From positions 26,171,394 through 26,235,393 of the forward strand of contig OZ022580.1 of NCBI GenBank assembly GCA_963669155.1: 64,000 nucleotides of DNA, in the 5' to 3' direction. A program made the translations under genes and the position numbers. The notes beneath the pieces were generated by a model. That model searched no databases, was not told the origin of the DNA, and saw only the letters and a list, made by a program, of their open reading frames with translations. Source of the DNA: Arbacia lixula. Lineage: Eukaryota; Echinodermata; Echinoidea; Arbacioida; Arbaciidae. The first letter of the stretch is position 1. Each line of letters opens with the position of its first letter. Shown here in pieces: positions 10,835 through 23,046 of the stretch.

Positions 10835-12962
10835 CAACCTCGATTCATTGGACCATGACATCTTACTGAGCAAACTTGATCTCTATGGAATCCGGGGTAT
10901 ACCACTACAATGGTTTGAAAAGTTACTTACATAATCGTAAACAATACACTACTTTTAAAGGTGTCAACTCAAATACCATGTTGTTGAATTGTGGGGTTCC
11001 GCAGGGAAGTATCTTAGGGCCACTCTTGTTCCTTTTATATATAAATGACATCATAAACTCGTCGAGTGTCCTCAATTTTGTAATATATGCTGATGATATA
11101 AATCTGTTTGTATCGCATTCTGATGAAGAGCAACTTAATCATATTGTGAACAATGAATTGAAAAATGTATGTGATTGGTTTAAGGCCAACAAATTACAAC
11201 TAAATGTGGAAAAGACAAAATATATGTTATTTCAGTCGACCAAGGCCACTACAACGTGTAATATGACTATTAGATATGATGATAGTATTATTTCAAGGGT
11301 AAATTCCACAAATTTCTTGGGGGTCATAATTGACGACAAACTTTCGTGGAATGACCATGTGGACCACATCTACAGGAAGATTAGCATGTCATTAGGGATG
11401 CTTTATAAAGTACGTGTAATACTTCCCAGTAAGATTCTTTGTACGATATACAATGCCCTTATACTGCCTTATCTGGATTATTGTAGCCTGGTCTGGTCAG
11501 GCACGAGTTCAAAAAATCTAACCCGTTTATTTGTTCTCCAGAAGAAAGCCATTCGATTATGTACCAACTCAAATCACCTTGCCCATTCTTCTCCACTTTT
11601 CAAAGAAGTACATATTCTAACTATTCATGATCGCATAGCGTTCAAACTCGGAGTTTTTGTTTTCAAATTTCTAAATGGGTTATTGCCACATGTTTTTACA
11701 GATTATTTTGTACAATATTCCCAAACCCATACTTTTAATACTCGTAAAAGTGATAATTTTGTCCTGCCGTTCTGTCGTTTGCATCTAACACAATCAAATT
11801 CTATCCAGTTTAAAGGAGCGAAATTTTGGAACTCCTTTGATTCAAGTATAAAAAATCTTAATTCTATCAGTAACTTCAAAAGCCAATTAAAAAAACACTT
11901 CCTGTCTCTTTATTAGTAATAACTTACTAATAATAAATTTTTAGTGCGTGATATGGAGTGCCGAGGTGTGACGTCGTTTGAGCATAGTTGCCGGGACAAC
12001 TGGTTCTAAACTATGCGGATCGAGCAAACGGCGATTATCACAGCGGGGGCTGTGATAGGGATTGCCCGACACTAAACCGATAGACAATATCGGACCGCTA
12101 AGCCTCTCACAGTAGTGAGTTTGAGCAGTTTGTCTTTACAACATGCTCATGCGGCGTCACCACTTCGGTGCTATATTCTCTATCCTGCGTTTCGTGCTCT
12201 ATGCCACATTTGTGTTTCATCATAAAGAGCGAGCTTCTTGGTGTTTTAACACATATAGTTAATTAAGTACTATTTAGTTTTAGAGCCTCACGCTCTTTAT
12301 GGTGAAAAGTCAGGATTGAGGATAGTTGTGATACTGCGACGCACCCAAGAGCAAGTAGCTTGATCGTGCATACAACTTTGGCAGGTCGCAAGGTAATTTT
12401 CCTCCGCAACAAATTTATGAACTCACTCATACTATTGAAATGATTGAGCACGCGGAGGTTTTTCGACCTTGCTTGGGTGGTGCGTAGTCACATATTTTGT
12501 TGTAACTCGAGTTGACCTCAGGGCGTGTGGAGGGGTATACATATATGGAGGTATACATAGCCGCATTATATTTCGACATTTTGATATCACATACTGTTTA
12601 CTCTGTTGATTATTGTCTTAGCTGGTAAACATTCGTTTGTGTTTGTATTTGTTTTTTGCTTTGTATTTGTCTTTGTTTTTTGTTTTTGTTTTTTTTGCTT
12701 CGATTGTATTTGCTTGTATTAGTCTCTCTTTGATATATATTTTTTAACTGTGTATTTTTATGTAATTTGTGTACTTGGGTTCATCTTACTGTATGTCATT
12801 TAAATAATGGACCTTATACTTATGTGTTTTGAACCACATGTTAAAGGTTATCACGTCTCACAAGCCATCGGCTTTCTGGTGATGCCTTATACTCATTGTT
12901 CATGAAAGTTGTTTATTCTTGTGTGTTAAATGAATAAAGAATTGAATTGAATTGAATTGAAA
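10835..12962 (+). mobile_element. 5'-truncated non-LTR retrotransposon (LINE), RT and long 3' UTR
   Basis: The remnant starts inside the RT palm (DSLDHDILLSKL near 10845, IRGIPLQWFE) and then shifts frame. From about 10915 it runs open to the stop at 11916, with GVPQGSILGPLLFLLYIND, the YADDINLF catalytic box, and a C-terminal thumb region. A 1 kb 3' UTR follows with AATAAA and a tail of repeated AATTG pentamers ending near 12962. The 5' two thirds (endonuclease) are missing, so it is a dead copy. A second, shorter relative lies at 55600..56025. Confidence 0.9.
10915..11916 (+). pseudogene. LINE reverse transcriptase, 5'-truncated
   Basis: Open for more than 330 codons in the post-frameshift frame. 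The catalytic Asp pair in YADD and the upstream PQGS turn are intact. The palm's first Asp motif is outside this frame and partly lost, so no active polymerase is expected. The element is probably CR1/Jockey-like, but the clade is not resolved. Confidence 0.8.
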
Positions 12963-13189
12963 TTTCGTAGATCTGCTGATGGGTAGGCGACTATGTATCA
13001 ACCCCACATGCAGGCTAACGTGAATCAATGTTTTTATTGTGTTTATATGCATTTCATAAAGAACTTAATACAGAAAATATCGCGTCATCCGACTTTTTTC
13101 GCGATATTTTGAATAGTCGTTTTCGGCGTGAACTGAAATGTCTTATATCGTGTAGTTTGCCGGAACGACGGGTGTTGGATACGGTCTGA

Positions 13190-13880
13190 ATCCGCCTTAA
13201 GTCGGAATAATAATGTTGACCCGACATCACATTTCCAACCACTTCCCATCGTGTTAAAATCTAACAAGATAGGGCATAGGGCGATGTCGGCACGACATCA
13301 GCTTTGTGATATCGAAATGAGCTCGAAGTATTGGTATCGGTCCGACATCACATTTTCAACCACTTCCCGACATTTTTAATTGTCACTAGTTACGACATTG
13401 GTCCAATGTCGGCACAACAGCAGCTTTAATACATCATAATCAAGTCAAATAACCACGTCGGTCCGACACCTCATTCTCAACCATTAACCGATATTTTTTG
13501 TCATTAATTACGATATTGGTGCAATGTCGGCACGACGTCAGCTTTGAGATATTGAAATTACCTCAAAGTATTTATGTCGGTTCGATATCACAATTCCAGC
13601 AACACCCGACGTGATTAAATGTCACTAGTTACGACATTGGCGCGAATCAGCACGACGTCAAATTTAAGATATCGAAATTATCCTTAAAAAATCGGATATC
13701 AGCCCGACATTGGCGCGATTTCGGCACGACGTCGGCATTGAGCTTGCAGTTAGGTCATAAAATGATGTCGGCCCGACATAAAATCACAACCAAATACCGA
13801 CTTATTTGATGCCATCGCTCCGAACATACTTCTCACATTGGCACGCGATCTCGCCGACGACTGCCGATATCGACCCGATA
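13190..13880 (+). repeat. ~120 bp degenerate tandem repeat rich in CGACAT/ATGTCGG
   Basis: Five to six diverged units with TGTCGGCACGACATCAGCTT starts (13284, 13406, 13524, 13646, 13720), GGTCCGACATCACATTTTCA middles and CACTAGTTACGACATTGG ends. Each unit pairs ATGTCGG with CCGACAT. Confidence 0.75.
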
Positions 13881-14388
13881 TCAGCTTGTTAGCTGGGAAG
13901 TCTCTGAAATGTTACTGTATTTGAAGGTGCGCTATGAGCTTTCTTGAGCGGGGTCTCTGATTTCTTATGAATAGATGCTGTCACAATTGAAGGTCCATAG
14001 TGCCATCGTGCAATTACCAGCCCATAACTATGCATTATTTTTTTACATGTTGTTTTAATAGCACATACATGTGATCATTTAGGCCAGTCTCTAAAATGTT
14101 AGTATGTTGTAGGTGTGCTGTGAGCTTTATTGAGCGTTGCTTCTGATTCTTTTTGGATAGATGGTTACCGTGCATTTACCATCCAATGTCTGTGCACGAA
14201 TTTTACAATACAGACCACCTTATACTTGTCTACAAGTATGTCTCGTTTTCTTTTAAATTCTAACAAGCTATAGCTTTGGCAGACACAAGTTGATAGTAAT
14301 AGTCTAGAGGCACATGTGTCGGTTCGGCGATATGAACACTGGTAAAGCAGATCTAAACCAAAAGACTACAATCACTGACAATAACCCC

Positions 14389-14422
14389 CCCCCCCCCCTC
14401 TCTCTCTCTCTCTCTATCTCTC

Positions 14423-14462
<40 letters not shown>

Positions 14463-15066
14463 TCTCTCTCTTCCTCTCTCTCTCTCTCCCTCTCTCTCCC
14501 CCCTCTTTCTCTCTCCCTCTCACTCTCACTCTCTCTCTCTCTTCCTCTCTCTCTCTCTCCCTCTCTCTCTCTTCCTCTCTCTCTCTCTCCCTCTCTCTCC
14601 CCCCTCTTTCTCTCTCCCTCTCACTCTCCCTCTCTCTCTCTTCCTCTCTCTCTCTCTCCCTCTCTCTCTCTTCCTCTCTCTCTCTCTCCCTCTCTCTCCC
14701 CCCTCTTTCTCTCTCCCTCTCACTCTCCCTCTCTCTCTCTCTTCCTCTCTCTCTCTCTCCCTCTCCCTCCCCCTCTTTCTCTCTCCCTCTCACTCTCCCT
14801 CTCTCTCTCTCTCTTTCCCTCTCTCACTCTCTCCCTTCCCCCCCCCCTCTCTCTCTCTTTCCCTCTCTCACTCTCTCCCTCTCTCTCCCTCCCCCCTCTC
14901 TCTCTCTCTCCCTCTCTCTTCTCTCTCCCTCTCTCACTCTCTCCCTCTCTCTCCCTCTCTCTCTCTGTCTCTCTCTCTCCCTCTCACTCTCTCTCTCTCT
15001 CTCTCTCTCTCCCTCTCCCTCTCTATCTCTCCCTCTATCTCTCTCTCTCTCTTTCTCTGTATTTTT
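14389..15066 (+). repeat. (CT)n microsatellite with higher-order ~100 bp units
   Basis: About 680 bp almost wholly C/T on this strand. Interruptions (CCCCCCTCTTTCTCTCTCC then CTCTCACTCT) recur at about 14498, 14597, 14697 and 14770, so segments of the array have been copied as blocks. Long open frames on both strands here are spurious. Confidence 0.92.
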
Positions 15067-15257
15067 CTGTCTATTCATGTCTATCTTTGTCGCTGTCTCT
15101 GTACCGTTTTTCCTCCCGCCCTGCCCCTTTCTCGTATATGCATATCAGTATTATCCTGTCTATACAATTATGCCAATCCAATCTTTAAAACCACACATGG
15201 TACAGCCGTGACTCAATCTGGGTCTTGTATTTACAAAACTATTGATTATTACACTAC

Positions 15258-15345
15258 CCCACCCCCACACACAAATGCACACACACACACATACACACAC
15301 ACACACGCACACACACATTTATATACACTCACATTAACACACATA
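15258..15345 (+). repeat. (CA)n microsatellite
   Basis: Imperfect CA/ACAC tract following TACCCCACCCCC. Confidence 0.8.
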
Positions 15346-17061
15346 AACACAACTATCTATTAGTTCTCGCGCCCTCTCTCATTATAGTTAAATCCTAGCT
15401 TCCAGGCTTTGGATATTTTTCTCGCATCAGAGCTTCTTTGGGGGTGTTTTGCTAACAGGCTTAACGTCTGTTATACTTTTCTTTTTTATGTATATCGCCA
15501 TTAAGGAGACAGAATGCAATTACCTTAGTCCAGGCAGGTCTGTTGCAATCTGCATGAAATCTATGATTGCAAAATTCCGATTGGAAATTTCCAGCAGTCT
15601 GGGAGTTAGACTAAAACCAGTTCGTAGGTACACCATCATGGTGGAACAATCCACTGAATAAATACTACTAGACTGCAAACTTGGACTTGTTGATGAAGCT
15701 GTGATGGATGGTGGATGTAAAGACATTTTACAGTGTGCCCTGAACAACAATGAATGCAGGTGCACAGCGTGAAATGTTCTTCCATTACCTTCTCAGAGCT
15801 GAATAACCGTTGCTATATCTGTATGATGATAAGTTGAAATGTGGTCGACTATCTCACGAATTTCTATTTTACTCTGTCGGTAGTGTCATTAACCTGAGGT
15901 TATTTTTTTTTTACCAGCAATAATCTGGTCATGCGTGGATTGCAATTACGAACTGGATTATTTCCTTGTATTTATATATTTTCTACATTTCCTTTTGGAA
16001 ATGTAGGTCAACAATAAAACATCTCTTTGTAATGAATATATAGATTTATTGCAATAAAGATCGATGAGACAATAATGTACATAACACAGCAAAAAGAGCA
16101 GGCAGCAGAGCATTGAAATATAAGGTGCAATCCCAAATAAACAATTTATAGTGTACAGTGGGAAGAATTAAAGAAAGGACCGATAGCTCAAAATGATAAA
16201 TCGCAATATGAATGTATGAGATGGTAAGAAGTGTAGATGTAAATATTTGTAGTGGGTTAAATACTAGTATGCCATTTGAAAGATTCACTATAGTATATTT
16301 TGAAGTCACTCGACTATTACAAAGTCAACTTGCGTATATGAACAATAGAATAGATAGCATAATTTGTAATATCAATATTAATAATGCAAATAATATGTTT
16401 TGTTTGCGAACGGTCGATCACAATTCAATTAATGCCCATTCTTGAATAGCATTTTGCATAATACGTTTTCGGCTGCAATTCACTTTTTCTTTTATATTTT
16501 AGTTTGAATTTGAAGCTGGAATAGTAGTCGGGTTTAATCGTTGTTTTGGAATGTGCAGATACATATGCACACTGTCGCGAGCAAATGCAACATCAGCAAC
16601 TCTCCCATAATCAATCAGCCCTAGAAGCTGATTACAAATGAAATCATTGATATTTATATCGTTCCAATAAGAATATGTTTTTAACCTGTGGATATAAATG
16701 TTTTTTTTTTATCTTGTTCGTTAAAAAACATAAACTCTTTACCTCCTTCCCTCGGAAAAAATCAACTTACACTATTACAAATTAGTTGTACAAAGTACTG
16801 TACAATGCTGCACAATCTTATGCTAAAAACCACCGCAATCTAACATCAACAGCGTGATGACATATGATGTTTACAGCAATAGAAGAGTTTAAGACATAAC
16901 GAGACATACTTATGGACAAGTATAAGGTGGTCTTTATTGTCAAATACGAAAGACAAAAATGGGAAAGGGAATCTCAAAGAGAAGAACAAATTTCGGATAG
17001 AACAGAAGAGGTAGCAAAAGTCACATTGCAAAAGGAATGAAATAAATTCCCATCCCATTGA
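15346..17061. other. gene-free stretch
   Basis: Short frames only (for example 15449..15661); none shows a domain or family motif. A small hairpin (TCTACATTTCC/GGAAATGTAGG) is at 15985..16008. Confidence 0.5.
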
Positions 17062-17316
17062 CATAACACGTACATACACTCCAACTCAAAGGAATTGACA
17101 TAGGGAAAGAGAAAGGGAAGAGAGGGAAGCAGTTGCATTTTAAAACCGCGGTATATTATTGCCCAGTTCAGCACGAAACATGATGCTTTAGCCTAAAATG
17201 CATCATGTTCCATGCTGAAATGGACAAAATATACCGCGGTTTAAAACTGTGGCTCATTCCCTTTCTTCACTTTCCCTTTACCTTTGCCAATTCCTTTGAG
17301 CTAGAGTGTACGTCAG
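17062..17316 (+). mobile_element. foldback MITE, ~120 bp arms
   Basis: Left arm CGTACATACACTCCAACTC...ACCGCGGTATATTATTG and right arm with TATACCGCGG...AGCTAGAGTGTACG pair around AAACATGATGC/GCATCATGTT. No coding capacity. Confidence 0.7.
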
Positions 17317-18338
17317 ATTTTGACACTGATGCATGTAATCAAAATGTACACCATGATGACGTCATCAAAATGAAAAATTAAGGCAATTTTCCTACCATAG
17401 AGCAAGGCATCAGCTTCAACATACTGAAATTTTGGAGGAAGTCGAGACTGGATTACTGAGATACGCTCAAACGGGTAAAAAAGTTCGTGACGTCAAATAT
17501 AAAAATTCCTATTTTCGATTCATATGGCAATATGACGTTTTTACGATAAATTTAACACGTTTAAGGGCTAAATTACACATGAAATCACATCTACATTTCA
17601 TACTCCTTCAGTATATAAAGAAATAGCGGGGGTCACCAGCCATTCTGAGGGGGTATGGACGTATGAAGTCATGTTTTTTTTTACAATATTTGCACACAAA
17701 CACGAATTTTTCATTATAATTAATGGTCTTGCCATTAATTTTATTAATGTCAAATATCATTTGCTATAGATGATTAGTTCTAGAGAAATATCTAGTAATA
17801 TTTTCATTAAATTGCTCGGAGATGACGTCAAAGGTCATGCTATGACCTTGAAAATGTTGCTCTGACAGCTGACTTATATACCTACACATGATAAACATTT
17901 GATAAAAAAAATGACACATGCATTGTTGAGATATAGATGACACAACAAAGTAGGGTGAGCTGAATAACGAAATTATGACATGTATGAGGTGAGCTGTTGA
18001 TTACGAGGCCACCTAAATATGTTTTTCTTTCTTAAAATTCACTATCACTGCAGAAACGTAAGGTTAAAGAAAACAACATGCATTGAGAGGTGTAGCTCAA
18101 AAACTATCACCTGTTGATATGTGACATAATATTAAAGTATGATGATTGTCTAATTATGATATTAATGTCTGCTTCAAAATTCGTTCATCATTGTAAACTC
18201 TGATGTATTCAGGTAACCCGTTACATGCACATGTCTCGATGGCAGCATACATAATATGAGAAGATAAACTATGAAAAACACAATTGTTCTGTTAATGTTG
18301 TGTTAAGTTAGACTCGCGTTGCAGCCCTCGGCTATTCC
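17317..18338. other. gene-free stretch downstream of SLC23
   Basis: AT-rich sequence with TGACGTCA words (17350, 17490, 17825) and no coding signal. It may include the distal SLC23 3' UTR. Confidence 0.45.
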
Positions 18339-18344
18339 TTTAAT
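18339..18344 (-). promoter_or_regulatory. candidate polyadenylation hexamer for SLC23 (ATTAAA)
   Basis: ATTAAA on the - strand about 130 nt past the SLC23 stop codon. A canonical AATAAA lies further out at 17740-17745. Placement is plausible but unproven. Confidence 0.3.
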
Positions 18345-18473
18345 ATAAAAAGTGTACAATCTGCTTTCAGACATACATGTATTCTTAAACAAAAAAAAAT
18401 TACATATCATTTGCAGCATGGCCTCTCCGAAATATGGAAGGGAATTCCCGAACGTGAATTACGGCACGCCCTT

Positions 18474-18751
18474 CTATACATTATTAACTTCGTTCTGTTG
18501 CTCCCTTTTCCAAAAGCGGGACTTGAATCTACATCTAACATGTCTAATGTTGAAACCAGTGAATGTCGGACTGAAAGGCAGACGAGAGGTCCACTTCCGG
18601 TCTCGAATGTAGGACATGCCAAACGGCAAGTCATAGCTGCGATTGACGAGAGATAGAACTTCCTTCTGCAGGTCCTCGTCTTGCTCAATCTCGTCATCAG
18701 GGGTGCTAGCCACCTCTAACATCTTCCGCAGCCCCCGTTGTTCGGGCGTAC
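18474..18751 (-). CDS. SLC23 exon 12 (C-terminal tail and stop)
   Basis: A 278 bp exon with [12 protein letters not shown], an acidic stretch, then [16 protein letters not shown] and PFSPTFTGF, the conserved cytosolic end of animal SLC23 proteins. The stop is TAG at 18474-18476. The acceptor is TTGCAG. Confidence 0.93.
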
Positions 18752-21700
18752 CTGCAATTTGACCAGCATGAGAGCAAGTATATTTAAAAACGGATATCCA
18801 TCCCTTTGAACGAGGTTTGGTTCCGCCGCTTAATATTCTTAACTGCCAACTACTCTTAACAATATGATGCATAGTTACCATGGTTACGCGGTTGCGTCAT
18901 GTCCACCTGGATTTTACATTAGGTCATGCATAGGTCATGCAATTGGTCATGCAATAGGTCATGCATATTCCTAAAACATACATACATTTCAGCTTTCGCT
19001 GATTAACTGGTAGTTTTGTCACGAAGTAGTCAATGAGGACAGGCGAACACAAAATTTGATACATTCTAGATGAAAATACTAGTGTGGGCGCGGCTGGGTA
19101 CACTTTTCTTGTTACTTTTGTGAATGGAAGTTCTCTAAGTAACGTTTCCAGCATTTGTTTTAATATAATATCATACGGAACAGTGTGAAAAGAGACTTTT
19201 GTTTAGGACCAAAAATAGGACCACACATCTCTTTACCAAACATTAAAATAACAAATTGTAATATGGAAGAAAATGTGGACACAAGATGGCCACAATGGAC
19301 ACAATGGACATACACACCCAATAAACCCCAGATGCTTGGACAGTTTCCTGACAAGTTTTACTTCGTTAATAAATACATTTGAATTGTGTATTACTATGGA
19401 TTTAACATCTTTGGAAGATAGGGTAAAAGAAATCACATTCTTTGCCCCGAACTGTTATGAAAATCACCACAAAGCCCAATGTTGTACCATCCTGTATAAA
19501 ATGTTATCCATTTTAATATGATACCTCATATGATGTGGGAAAATATTCCATTCAGATGTTATCTTGAATAGTGGTCAATACTTCATTTCTACGGCGGCCA
19601 TTTTGAAAAATGGCTGCCATTTCTTTCCACCTGCATATCGCGAAGGTAATGAAACATATTAGGAAGGTTTGACGAAATTCCGTCAACATGGTCAAAGGAT
19701 AACCAAAAAAGGTGGGACCTTTTTATGACACCACGTGCGAGGTGCTCTCCTATATGTTGTGTACAATATAATTATTGTACACAATAATGATGATGTATTA
19801 CATGCACAAGTCAAGGATGCATATATCTTTTTGAGAAGATGCACATTTTCTAAAAAAAAAAAAATGATTATACACAACATATAGGAGAGCACCTCGCACA
19901 TCACAAAATCAAAACTTTAAAAGATCATTACTTTCTGATCCTTTGACGGAATTTCGTCAAACCTTCGCTGATATGTTTCTTTCATGTGTCTGCTTTTATT
20001 GAAGAAAAAAAAAACAATATCAATTTCAGGTTGAACTATCCCTGTTTATTCAAAAGTGTCCATGCGTGTGCTAACTAAAAACACCTATGGGAATGACATA
20101 GAATACATGGGTGACAAAAAGCACTTGTCAGGTGATTGGACTACGCTCACAGTGTACTCGATACTTTCGGAGTAGGCTCATACGTAACTCGCTGTTACTC
20201 GCGTTAGGCTCTTATGATACTCGATATCACTCGCCATTCTCGTTCTAACCTCGTTCAAAACTCTTGGATAACTCGTGCTAACTCGCTATGCAATCGCGGT
20301 ACTCGTTCTCAACTCTGCAAAACTCGTGCCATACTCGTGTTAACTCGTGTTATCTCGTGCCAAACTCGTGTTAACTCGTTCCATACTCGAGTCAACTCGT
20401 GACAACTCGACGCAACTCGAGACGACTCGAGGCAGATCAAACGCTGCAAGTTACTACGAGTTTGGAAAAGTGCAACACGTGCTCACCTCGAGCGCAACGA
20501 GTGACCCACGAGCTGTCTCGAGTTGTCACAAGTTGAGCTCGAGTTGCACCGAGTTAGTCCAATTTTTAAACATATTCAAAAGTTTTTGACCTTTCACGAC
20601 TTGCCCACGAGTGGTGGAATGTTGCCCCAAGCTACGCCGAGTTACACCGAGTTGCTCCGAGTTGCCCCGAGTTGTCCCGAGTCACAATACGATCTCTGCA
20701 CGAGTATTACGAGTGCTCTTAGCAGGCTCGTCGTTTGAGTCACTTTTGCAAGAAATTGCTACCTTTGTGTGAACGCGCTTTTCACATTTCAACTCGCCGC
20801 AACTTGCCATGCCATTGTGGCGTATTAACACCCTCATTACGATGATTTTATTCACTGCTTTATATAGCGATGGTTCATAAATGACTCGGTAGTATGAGGG
20901 TTAATTGTCCTAACCTGCTATCGTGTTGTCAAGAATGAAACCCGTCAGTCCTCCAATGAACATGTTGGTGCCGAGAACGACGGTAAAGATCTGATCGATG
21001 CTGTCCACTCCTGACGCAAATATAAGAAAGAAATAAAAAAAAAAAGACAGGGATAAGAACAGGGATAGATTTACGTACTATTGATGAATGATGTTTGGTA
21101 GCTGCGAGGTTAGTGAGCACCACTTTATTATATATTCAGTGTACACTACCAAAATGTTACTACATATCTATGGTGGCGCTATTGTTACATTTAGGCATGG
21201 CGGTGCCGAGCCTGAGGGTGATAATGGCGATGTTTCTGCTAGTGGTAATGACTTTGTTGGCGTGGTTGATAATGGCTCATGGTAGGTGGTAGAGATGCTG
21301 ATGCGATTGATAGATGCAAGAGGTCACGGTAGCAATATTGGTGATGTCTATTGTGATAATTATGCTGGTAAATATATTTAACACGCAAGCATCATGGCCC
21401 TGTGCATCGGATCCAAACGTCCCCATATATACAAGCCAAATTTAATGTAACTTGGAAAATTTGGTATCATTGTCATCAAATTATTGCATACACACATTAT
21501 TAATGAAAACTTTCTCTAGAAAATAAGGATTCAGGATTTATTAGTAAGACGGATTTTTGAAATATAAAGAAATGCGTCATTTATGAAAATTCAAATTTGG
21601 GGGGATTTTTTAAAAAAATATCAGCCTAAATGTCTCATGGAAATCACCCAAGGGCCCCCCTCCCCCCCCCCCCCCCCCCCCTTAAAAAAAAAGCTTAACA

Positions 21701-22911
21701 GATACTATCTTGTAGTAAATTTAACCCTCTTTAATCTGACCCCTTATAATATGATTTGTGAAAATATACCTTTCAAATATTATCAATATAATTGTTCAAT
21801 ACTACTTTTCCATGGCGGCCATTTAAAAAAAATGGCCGCTATGGGTCTCCTGGGCAAGATTTGAGAGGGTTCATTATCCAAATTTGCGTGTAATACATTA
21901 TTTTACGTGAGTGCTCATTTCGTTGCTTTTAAACAAAAGTGAACAATTACGTCAAAATATCGAGCAATGCCGCTGGACTAATACGGTCATGGTGAACATT
22001 ATCCTAAAACTAAAACTTCATTTAAATATCATTATCCTGGCCATGGTGTGGGGTAGTTGTGAAATAGTGGTGCTGATGGTGGTAGTAATATTGGTCATGA
22101 TAATGCTGGTGATGATGATAGTTCTGTAATGGAGGAGTGGTGATGGCGCACAAGCACCCATACCAGTGTTGATAGCGCCGCGGTGCTCGTTCAAGTACTG
22201 CGGGAGAGCGAGTCCCATGAAGAAGGAGAAGCCGACGATGAAAAGATTCCTCGGAGAGTTCATGTCAACGAACTGCAGATTGGATATCCCCACTGACGTC
22301 ACCATCCCTATTGGCCAATCAAAGGTAGAGGAGCAAGATGTTATTAAAAAGAGAAGGAAGAATTGGTGAAGCAGCAGAGGGTAGCTTAATAGAGGAGGAG
22401 GAGGAGGAGGAGGAGGAGAAGGAGGAGGAGGAGGATGAGGAGGAGGAGGAGGAGGAGGAGGAGGAGGAGAGTCGGGGAGGGGGAGACATCAAAGGGTCAA
22501 TACAGGGGATAAGCTCGTGTGACATATGCATGCATGGAAACGGTGAGGTGACATGGGAGGGGGTCAAATGAACATTAAAGCAAGGACTGGAGTGAGGGGG
22601 AGGGGTGAGGAGGAGTGGCTAAAAGATAGTTGCAGTGTAGGCAAAATCTTCTGACGTGACCATAATTCCAATTCTCGTTTGTTGTCAGGATGAGATAAGA
22701 GAACAAATAATCTAAAAATGACCTTAGCCGTGATAATCAAACGAGACCGAGCCCGTAATGATTGCAGAACGGTTCGACAAAGATGACGGGCCCTGTTATC
22801 AATATAGCTACTACTCAGTATTCGTCTCTCTCTAAAAAAAAATAAAGCTCCTCTTGATACCATGATATAGTTTATACATGTACACATATATATAGAGAGA
22901 GATAGAGAGAA

Positions 22912-22950
<39 letters not shown>

Positions 22951-23013
22951 CAGAGAGGGAGAGAAAGAGAGAGAGGGGGGATAGAGAGAGGGGGGGTTGA
23001 GAAAGAGAGAGAG

Positions 23014-23046
<33 letters not shown>

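Noticed and set aside
14314..15363. 349-codon Ser/Leu-rich frame and Glu/Arg-rich antisense frames
   Set aside because: Entirely a translated CT microsatellite.
15449..15661. 70-codon frame downstream of the CT tract
   Set aside because: Hydrophobic start is from a T-rich stretch; nothing recognisable, no partner exon.
22285..22295. Alternative acceptor ACGTCAG for SLC23 exon 10
   Set aside because: It would keep the frame but delete MVTS-, which is conserved as MITA in the family; the CCAATAG acceptor restores it.
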